DNA from: Catellatospora tritici
GTDB lineage: Bacteria > Actinomycetota > Actinomycetes > Mycobacteriales > Micromonosporaceae
Length of the DNA: 64,000 nucleotides
NCBI RefSeq assembly: GCF_019083965.1
Contig: NZ_JAHRCY010000003.1
Location: 136,706-200,705, forward strand
Reading direction: 5' to 3'
In this document: one piece after another, positions 55,201-64,000 of the stretch
Position numbering within the stretch: the stretch's first letter is position 1
Layout: each line of letters opens with the position of its first letter
Made by a program: the position numbers and the translations under genes
The notes under the pieces: model-generated
Told to the model about the DNA's origin: nothing
What the model saw: the letters and a program-made list of their open reading frames with translations, nothing else
The model's database searches: none

Positions 55201-58200
55201 ACAACCTGCCGTGCTCGCTCACCGACCTGGTCGGCCGCCGCGACGAGCTCGGCACGCTCGCCGACCAGCTGGAACGCGCGCGGCTGGTGACGGTCACCGG
55301 TGCGGGGGGCATCGGCAAGACCCGCCTCGCGCTGCACGCGGCCGCGCAACGCGCCATCCAGGACGGCCCGTGGCTGGTGGAACTGGCCGGGCTGGCCCAG
55401 CCGGAGCTGGTCGTCGCGGAGATCGCCACCACGCTGAAGGTGGCCGGTGCCGCCGACGCGACCCGGCTGGCCGCGGTGCTCGGCGCCCGCCGCACGCTGC
55501 TGGTGCTCGACAACTGCGAACACCTGGTCGACGCCGTCCGCGACGTCGTGGCCACCCTGCTGCGCCGCTGCCCGAACCTGCGCGTGCTCACCACCAGCCG
55601 CGAGTCGCTGGGACTGGCCGGCGAGGTGGTGGTCGAACTCGGCCCGATGGCCGCCGACGGCGAGGCCGCCGAACTGTTCCTCAGCCGCGCCCAGGCGCTG
55701 CTGCCCGGCTGGGTGCCCGCCCCGGCGGACCTGGCCCGCATCGGCGAGATCTGCCGTGAGCTCGACGGCGTGCCGCTGGCGATCGAGCTGGCCGCCGCCC
55801 AGTGCCGGGTGCTGTCGCTGGACCAGATCGCGGGCAGCCTCGGCGATCGGAGCGACCTGACCGACGACGAGCGCCCGGCGCGCCACCGCGACCTGGCCGG
55901 GGCCATCTCCTGGAGCTTCGAACTGCTGCCGGTGCCAGAGCGGCTCCTGTTCGGACGGTTGTCGGTGTTCGCGGGCGGGTTCGACCTGGACGCCGCGGCC
56001 GCCGTCGCCGGGCGGCGCCCCGCCGCGCTGCTGCCGGAGGTGTCGGCGCTGGTCCGCAAGTCGCTGCTGGCCACCGAACCGGGCACGGCGCCGCGCCGGT
56101 ACCGGCTGCTGACCCCGGTGCGGACCTTCGCCGGGCGTACCGTGCCCGAGCCGGACGCGCGGGCGCTGCGCCGCCGCCACCGGGGCTGGGTGCTCGACTG
56201 GGCCGAGTCGGCCGCCTCGGCGCTGCGCGGCCCGCAGGCGCACCTGCTCCTGGCCCGGATCGGCACCGATCAGCCCGAGACCCGCGCGGCGCTGTCCTCG
56301 GCGCTACTGGACGGCGACGGCGAGTACGCGCTGCGCCTGGGCGGGGCGCTGAGCTGGTTCTGGTACCGGCGCGGCCACATCGCCGAAGGCCTGGGCTGGC
56401 TGCGCTCGGCGCTGGACCTGGCGGCCACGGCGCCGCCCCGGGTGCGCGGCCAGGCCTGGCTGGGCGTGGCCGGGCTGACCTACCTCACCGGCGACCCGGC
56501 CGCCGCGCTGCGGGCCGCGATCGAGGCGGCCGAACTGGCCCGCGCGGGTCGCGACCGGATCGGCGAGGCGCACGCGGTGGTGTACCAGGCACACTTCCAC
56601 GCCATGCTGGGGCAGGTCGCCGAGGGCGTACGCCGAGCCGAGCGCGGCCTCGGGCTGGCCGAGCGCACCGGCCTGCCCTGGCTGCGGGCCGAGGCGATGA
56701 TGATCCTCGGCATGCTGCGACGGCTCACCGGCCCGCCCGAACGGGCCCGCGCCGAACTGGACGCCGCCGTGCACGCGGCCCGGTCCTGCAGCCACATCTG
56801 GGCCGCCGGTTCGGCCGCCTGGGGTGCGATGAAGGGTGCGCTCGACGCCCAGGACCACGAGCGGGCGCTGCGGGTCGCGGTGGAGTTGCTGGGCCCGCTG
56901 GACGCGGCCGCCGACGTCACGTCGTGGCTGGTGCTGGCGCACACCACGGCGGCGGCGCTGGCGCAGGCCGGGCGGGGTGAGGACGCGGCGGTGCTGCTGG
57001 GCGCGGTCGGCGCGCACGGTGCGCGGACCGGCTTCGCCCCGGCGGCGATGGACCCGATCGACGGCCCGCGTGAGGAGGCGGCGGTGCGCGCCGCGCTGCC
57101 CGCCGCGGATCTGGACCGGTGTCTGGCCGTGGGGGCGGGGCTGAGCCGGGCCGAGGTGAGCGCGCTGATCCTGCGCGGCAGCCCGGCCGCGAGCCTCGTC
57201 TCCGCACGCTGAGCCGCGCTGAGCCGGCCCGCGGGCCGACTCCAAGTCGCTCCCAAGTGGCGCCCGGCAGCGTATGGGTCAGGCGGCCCGCACTTCCCCG
57301 TGGTGCGGGCCGCCCGATCCCCACGAGAGAGGAACGACAGTGAAGCTCCACTGGCGCGGCCTCGGGCACACCCGCCCGAAACGGACCCGCCTGACCCGGA
57401 CCCTGGCCACCGTGACGACCGTCGCGGTGGCGGCGGTCCTCGCCCTCGGCAACGCGGCGCACGCCGGCGACCCGGTCGACGTCGACAGCCAGGAACTGCG
57501 CGACAAGCTGTTCGTCGCCTCGGTGCGCCTGCACTCGCAGGGGAACCAGGGCCTCAAGGACCTGGTGCTCAGCACCGAGATGTACGGCTACCGGCAGCTG
57601 CACCCCACGTTCACGCTGGACCAGATGCGCGATCACACCGCCGTGATGAGCCAGTGGTACGACAGCAAACTGACCGGCACCGACGCCGCTCGGCAGGCCT
57701 ATGAGCTGCTGCCGCACATGCTCAACATGATCGCCCTGCACCCCGAGGCCGCGATCGCCGCTCCGATCATGAAGGAGCTGCTCGACACGGTCGTCAGCCC
57801 GGACGCCAAGGCCTACGGCGAGCGCCTGGACCAGGTCGCCACCGCCCAGTTCGAGTACGACCAGTTCCAGCGCCTCTACCCGGTGCAGGACATGATCTGG
57901 CGCCGCATCACCGCGCTGGCGCAGCAGGACCAGTCGTTCTCGGCCGCGTGGGACGGCAGCTTCGGCGCCCACCTGGGCGTGCTGTCGACGGCGTCGCTGG
58001 ACCAGCTCGCCGCCGACCCGATGATCTCGGTGTACCTGAACGTCGACGCGATCCTGGCGCACCAGCAGAACACCGAGCAGTACCTGGCCGAGGCCAAGGC
58101 GCAGCTGCTCAACGCGATGCACCGGCTCGAAGAGCAGAACACCGTGATGGTGTCGACGGTCGGCCAGCTCAACGCGGCGTACCCGGCCACCGGCATCGGG

Positions 58201-61200
58201 CCGCGCCCGGACACCACGGTCTTCAACCGGGAACGTGACGCCGCCGCCGCGCGGCAGAAGATCATCGACGGCGCGGGCAGCGCGGTCGAGGTGCTGGCGA
58301 AGCTGATCGGCTACGTCGACGCCAAGTCCGGCCGGATCGCGGCGGGGCTCGGCAAGGCGGCGGTGCAGATCGCCACGTCGATCAACAAGTACATCCCGTC
58401 GATCGCGGGTCTGAGCCTGGGCCAGGCGCTCACCTCGATGAGCACCGTGGCGCTGACCGGCAACATCATCGGCGCGATCGGCGCGCTGCTGCCGGTCTTC
58501 GCCGAGCAGGTCACCCCCGAGCAGATGATCATGGATCAGATCCACCAGCTCCGGCAGGAGGTCGGCGCGCTCGCCACCACCATGCAGAGCCGCTTCGACC
58601 GGGTCGAGCACGCGCTGACCGTCGTCTACACCGACATGCTCGACAAGTTCGACGAGGTCATCGAACTGCAGAACGCGACCCTGGCCCAGCTCGCCGAGCT
58701 GGAGCGCGGGCTCTACCAGCTGAACACCACGGTGGACAACTGGGGCGTGCAGATCATGCAGTCGCTGCAGCAGGGCCAGCTCAACGCGGTCAAGGAGCGC
58801 ATCAACTGGGGTATCGGCCACAAGCAGACCTACGGTGAGCCGATCCAGAGCTACGGCGACTACCAGACGGTGGAGAACCCGCTGCACCTGATGGCGACCG
58901 ACACCGCCTTCAACCCGCCGTTCGCCGGGCCGGACGCCTCGACGTACGCCTCGCAGAACCCGATGACGGTACTGCAGACGTACCAGGCCAAGGGTGCGGT
59001 GGACTACCTCGACTGGTACGCCCGCCAGTACTTCGGCTGGCAGGCCCCGCAGGTCAACCAGCCCGCCGACGTGGTGCCGTGGATCGTCGCGGCCCGCGCC
59101 TACGCCCGGCTGGTGGCGGAGAACCCGACCTACGCCAGGCAGGTCAACCAGGCGCGCACCGGCAGCATCCTCGGCGCGGGCCAGGGCATCATCAACTCCA
59201 CCACCCAGTTCAGCAAGCCGCTGTCGACTCCGGACGCCAACGGCAAGCGCACCAACGCGCTGTTCACCGGCCTGTCGGCCGAGTACCGCGCCGCGCTGCA
59301 GAACTTCTCGGGCCAGCTCGCGGCCATCCGCGGCACCAACCCGGGCGGCAAGACGTACAACATGTTCGGCAACGGCGACCAGTTCACCGCCGCCACCCTG
59401 CCGGACGCGGCCAAGATGAGCGACCCGACGAAGGTGCCGCCGTGCACCGGCACCGGCCCGTCGCTGACCCGCCCGTCGACGGTCACCCTCAACGGCACCC
59501 CGGCCAGCCTGCTGTTCGCGCAGTACGCCCACCCGGACGCGCCCACGGTCAAGCTGTGCTACTCCGGCGGCCTGGCCAACGTGGAGACCTACGACGACAT
59601 CAAGTGGCACCACGAGTACGCCGACCTGCAGGTCATCATCCGGGTCTGGGTCCGCTGGGCGGGCCAGGAGTACGACTACCGCGCCTGGTCCATGACCTGG
59701 AACCTGGGCGAGGTCTGCCGCCAGTACCTGTCCGGCGCTCCCGGCGGGTTCTGCCGCAACTCCGCGTACTACCTGAACCAGTGGGACGCCAACTACCTCA
59801 CCGGGTTCACCAACGGGGCCCTGGACCAGGCGAACTACAGCCTGGGCACGATGGCCCGCGACCGGATGAACGAGTACCTGTCCGGGCGGCAGAAGGTGTA
59901 CTACGACCGCGTCCTGGGCGCCCTGGGCGACTCCAACAGCGCGCTGTTCGCGGCCGACGCGCGGCTGAGCAAGGCGGTGCGCCTGATCCAGGCGTACACC
60001 CAGCTCGGCTTCGCCAAGGCCCTGATCAACGACGACGTGCTGGCGGTCATCACCACCGGCATCGAGCGGCTGCCGACCGACCTCGACGGCGTCCAGTTCA
60101 TCACCAGCTCGTTCGCCAAGGCGCAAGCCAACTACGCAGGCTGCAACCCGGTGACCCCGGGCGGAGCCTGCGCCCCCGGCACCGGCACGTTCAACCCGCT
60201 CGCGGGCCAGGCGTACCTCCCGACTAACTGCAACCCGGGCAACCCGGCCGGTGCGTCGGGCGATCCGATCGGCGACTGCGTGCTGTCCATCGGCAACGTG
60301 CGCGACGCCGTGTACGACCAGCGGATCGAGCAGCACTCGCAGGAGCTCGCCACCGGCGTCTACGCCGAGGGCCTGCCGGACGTCCTGGCGATCCTGGAGG
60401 AACTGACGCTGGCCGACACGGTGGTCCGCCGCTGACCGCGGCAACGTGAGACCCGTGCGGCGGGACCGGTGACCCCGGCCCGCCGCACGGGCATTTCCGC
60501 CTCTGTTCAGTCGCGCGACACGCTGCTGTACTCATATGCATGAATACAAACATCACTCGATTCATGTCGGCGGTGATGCTGGTCCTCGCCGCCACCGCGG
60601 TCGCCGCCAGCACCCCGCACGTGCCGACCGATGTGACCATCGGCTGCACTGCCGAGAAGGCCGAGGCGGCCGAGGAGGCCGAAGAGGCCCGCGAAGCCGA
60701 ACGGGCGGCGCGGGGCGAGCCGGAGAGCGAGGAGGCCGAGGAGGCCCGCGAGGAGCGGGAAGCCGAGGAAGGCTGCGGCGGCGAGGAGGAAGAGGAAGAG
60801 GAGGGCGTGGAGGGCCCCGCCGGGTCCGACGGCTGGTTCGCGTTGCAGCGGGTGTACCCGCACACCTCGCTCGACCTGGCCACCCTCGACAAGTCAGCCC
60901 GCGACCAGGCCGTCAAGCTCGCCTCCGCCCGTCCGCCAGGACTGGCCGCCGCGGCCTGGACCGCGCTCGGCCCGGCCAACATCGGCGGCCGCATCACCGA
61001 CCTGGCCGTCGACCCGACCCACGCCAACACCCTGTTCGCCGGAGCCGCCACCGGCGGGGTCTGGAAGAGCACCGACGCCGGGGCCACCTTCAGCCCGGCC
61101 TGGAGCTCGGCCAACCCGCCCGCCATCGGCGCGCTGGCGATGACCTCCACCGGCGTCCTGTACGCGGGCACCGGCGAGGCCAACCCGGGCGGCGGCAGCG

Positions 61201-64000
61201 TCACCTTCGCCGGTAACGGCGTCTACCGCAGCACCGACGGCGGCGTCACCTGGACCCAGTCCGGACTGGCCGGTTCGGCGCGCATCGGGCGCCTGGCGAT
61301 CGACCCGACCAACGCCAACCGGGTCTTCGCCGCCGCCACCGGCAACCTGTTCGTCCCCGGCGGCACCCGCGGCCTCTACCGCACCACCGACGGCGGCACC
61401 ACCTGGCAGCTCGTGCTCGCCGGAGCCAACAGCACCACCGGCGCCGTCGACGTCGCGATCGACCCGGCCAACCCCAACCGGGTGTACGCCGCCATGTGGG
61501 ACAACTCCCGCCAGCCCGGCGTACGGATCTACGGCGGCACCGGCTCCGGCATCTACCGCAGCACCGACGGCGGCGGTACCTGGACCCGGCTGGGCGGCGG
61601 CCTGCCCGCCGCGAGCAGCAACCTCGGCCGGATGAGCGTCGCGCTGGCGCCCAACACCCCGACCCGCCTCTACGCCATGGCCGTCGACACCTCCGGCGAC
61701 TTCACCGGCTTCTGGACCTCCGCCAACGGCGGCGACACCTGGACCGCCATCACCAACACGTCGTACCTGTCCTCGTCCCAGTCCACCTACGGCTGGTGGT
61801 TCGGCCGGATCTGGGTCGACCCGGCCAACGCCCAGCACGTCTTCGTCCCGGGCGTGCCGATGCTGGAAACCCTCGACGCCGGTGCCACCTGGCGGCGCAA
61901 CTCCAGCACCTTCCACGCCGACCAGCACGCCATCGCCTGGGATCCGGCCAGCTCCGGCCGCGTCTACCTCGGCAACGACGGCGGCGTCTACCGCTCGCAG
62001 GCCAACGGGTCACTCACCGGCGCCTGGACCAAGGGCACCTACCAGCCGTTCAACCAGTTCTACTCGGTCGCGGTGTCGCGTCAGGACATCACCCGGGTGC
62101 TCGGCGGTGCCCAGGACAACGGTTCGCTGCGCTCGTGGGGATCCACCGCGTGGAACTCCATCAACGGCGGTGACGGCACCACCAACCTGATCGACCCGAC
62201 CAACCAGAACAAGGTCTACACCTGCTCGCAGTACGGCGCGTGCAGCAAGTCGACCACCGGCGGCGGCAGCCTGTCGAGCTTCGGCAGCACCACCTCCGAC
62301 CGCCGGGGCTGGCTCACCCCGGTCGTGTTCGACCCGAGCAACCCCGCGATCATGTACTACGGCGGCAACCGCCTCAACCGCTCCACCAACAGCGCGGTCT
62401 CCTTCACGGTGATCAGTCCGGACCTCAGCCGGGGCGTGGGCGGCACCGACGGCTACCCGTTCGGCACCATCACCACCGTCGCCGTGGCCAAGACCAGCGC
62501 CGCCACCATCTACGTCGGCACCGACGACGGCCGCATGTGGATCACCCGCAACACCGGCGGCAGCTGGACCGAGATCACGACCGGGTTGCCCAACCGCTGG
62601 ATCACCCGCGTCGCCGTCGACCCCGGCAACGCCGACCTGGCGTACGTCACCGTCTCCGGCTACCGCAACGGCGAGGCGACCGCGCACGTGTTCCGTACCG
62701 CCAACGGCGGCTCCACCTGGACCGACATCTCCGGCAACCTCCCCGACGCCCCCGTCAACGTCGTCGTCCTCGACCCGCTGACCCCGTCCAAGCTCTACGT
62801 CGGCACCGACGTCGGCGTCTTCACCACCACCAACGGCGGCACCACCTGGACACCCGTGGGCACCGGGCTGCCGTCGACCCCCATCATCGACGTCGACGCC
62901 GTCGCCTCCGGCGGCGCAACCGTCCTCACCGCCGCCACCTTCGGCCTCGGCATGTACCGCACCACCGCCTGACCGCAGGTAAGGAAGGGCACCTTCTTAT
63001 CGCTTTGCGAGGTAGAAGGTGCCCTTCTCATCGCTCTGTCGCCGCTGGGACCGCAATGACCCCAGGTCCACCGTTCGGCTGAAGCAAGGGTGTCTGAAGG
63101 TGCTGTCGTCCGGATCGGGCCGGGCGCGCGTCTACCAAGGCGCAACGCAAACGTACGGCGCCCGGCGGGCGATCTCCCTTCCCCACCCTCGTCTCGATCG
63201 GATCAAACATGGACAACCACGGGGATGACTACGCCACGTTTGTTCGGTCTCGAAGTCATGCCCTGCTCCGCTCGGCCTACCTGCTCACCGGCGATCAGCA
63301 CCTGGCCGAGGACCTGGTGCAGGAGGCCCTCGCCCGGACTCACCGGGCCTGGTCCCGGCTGCACCAGAGCGGCAACGCCGAGGCATACGCCCGCCGGGTC
63401 ATGTACCACACGCAGGTCTCGGTGTGGCGGCGGCGCAAAGTCGCCGAGGACCTGCCCGGTGACCTCCCTGAGCAGGCGGACCGCTCCACCGACGACGAAT
63501 CGATCACCCGGCGGATGGCCCTGGCGCGGGCGCTGAGCTCGCTCAGCGCCAGGCAGCGGGCGGTCGTGGTGCTGCGCTTCTTCGAAGACCACACGGAGGT
63601 CGAGGCAGCCGACCTGCTCGGGGTGTCCGTCAGCACCATCAAGACCCAGACCGCGCGCGCTCTGGACCATTTGCGCAAACGCGTGCCCGAGCTCCAGGAG
63701 TTCCGGACCGCAGAGGGGACCGGACGATGAACGACGACGACCTGCTGCGGGACGGCCTCGCACGGATCGGCGACCAGGTGAAGCCGGTGGATTTCCTCGA
63801 CCGCTCCCTGTCGCGCTCCAGGCGCATCGGCCGCAACCAAGGGATCATGGCCGGTGCTGGCGCCGTCGCCGTGATGGCGGTGGTCGGCGGGCTCGTCTGG
63901 CAACTGGGCGGCCTGGCGCACCGGCCCGCACCGGCCACGACCCTCTCGGCGACCCCGTCCGCCGTCGCCGCCCCGACCTCGGTGCCACCATCGTCGCCGC

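Overview
The window is high-GC actinobacterial chromosome, overwhelmingly G or C at third codon positions. Dense 4-bp overlapping operons, GTG and TTG starts, many exported CBM2, BNR and C39-like proteins, a single-copy Mce lipid-import operon with a linked ATPase, and SARP/BTAD regulators together fit a soil actinomycete, most probably Micromonosporaceae. That assignment is inference. I see no tRNA, rRNA, CRISPR array, insertion sequence or prophage.

Layout. 77-3588: two half-ABC exporters on the minus strand whose degenerate ATPase motifs complement each other. 3782-9620: two exported carbohydrate-binding-type proteins, one 1560 aa ending in seven propeller repeats, the other ending in a CBM2. 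9672-13112: a translationally coupled operon of ABC-2 exporter ATPase and permease, sensor kinase and NarL-type regulator. 13325-18404: hypothetical proteins, an acidic/His membrane protein, a DUF72 protein and an MFS permease. 18519-23701: a large ATPase/TPR regulator with a C-terminal SARP domain, followed by three small exported proteins. 23810-28476: an F420-type LLM oxidoreductase, a TolB-like propeller, a phosphoesterase and a seven-repeat FG-GAP propeller. 28481-33597: an odd C12/G12 hairpin, small hypothetical genes, a frameshifted ArsR/DUF5937-type regulator divergent from an ICL/PEP-mutase-family enzyme, and an RsdA-like anti-sigma gene.

33594-46335: the clearest functional unit is the Mce operon (mceG-yrbEA-yrbEB-mceA-F plus two Mce-associated membrane proteins). 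It diverges from a SigD/ShbA-like sigma factor with its RsdA-like anti-sigma, and is followed by a second ECF sigma factor paired with a membrane protein. 46383-54249: an exported protein of unknown role, a GNAT, a DUF402 protein, an exported C39-like peptidase, and two tandem exported paralogues built of carboxypeptidase-regulatory-like repeats. Each paralogue carries a nearly identical 74-nt, foldable 5' leader.

54405-64000: an AfsR-type SARP regulator; a 1031-aa exported helical protein I do not recognise, preceded by an 11-bp-phased direct repeat typical of SARP operators; a BNR/VPS10-type propeller with a very acidic N-terminus; a strong terminator; and an SigE-family ECF sigma factor with a truncated putative anti-sigma gene at the window edge.

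The recurring themes are surface and secretion functions, with many exported propeller or beta-sandwich proteins interleaved with regulators (three sigma/anti-sigma-type pairs, two SARP proteins, one two-component system). The most promising undescribed elements are the duplicated structured leader, the SARP-linked helical exported protein, and the Mce operon bracketed by sigma/anti-sigma pairs.
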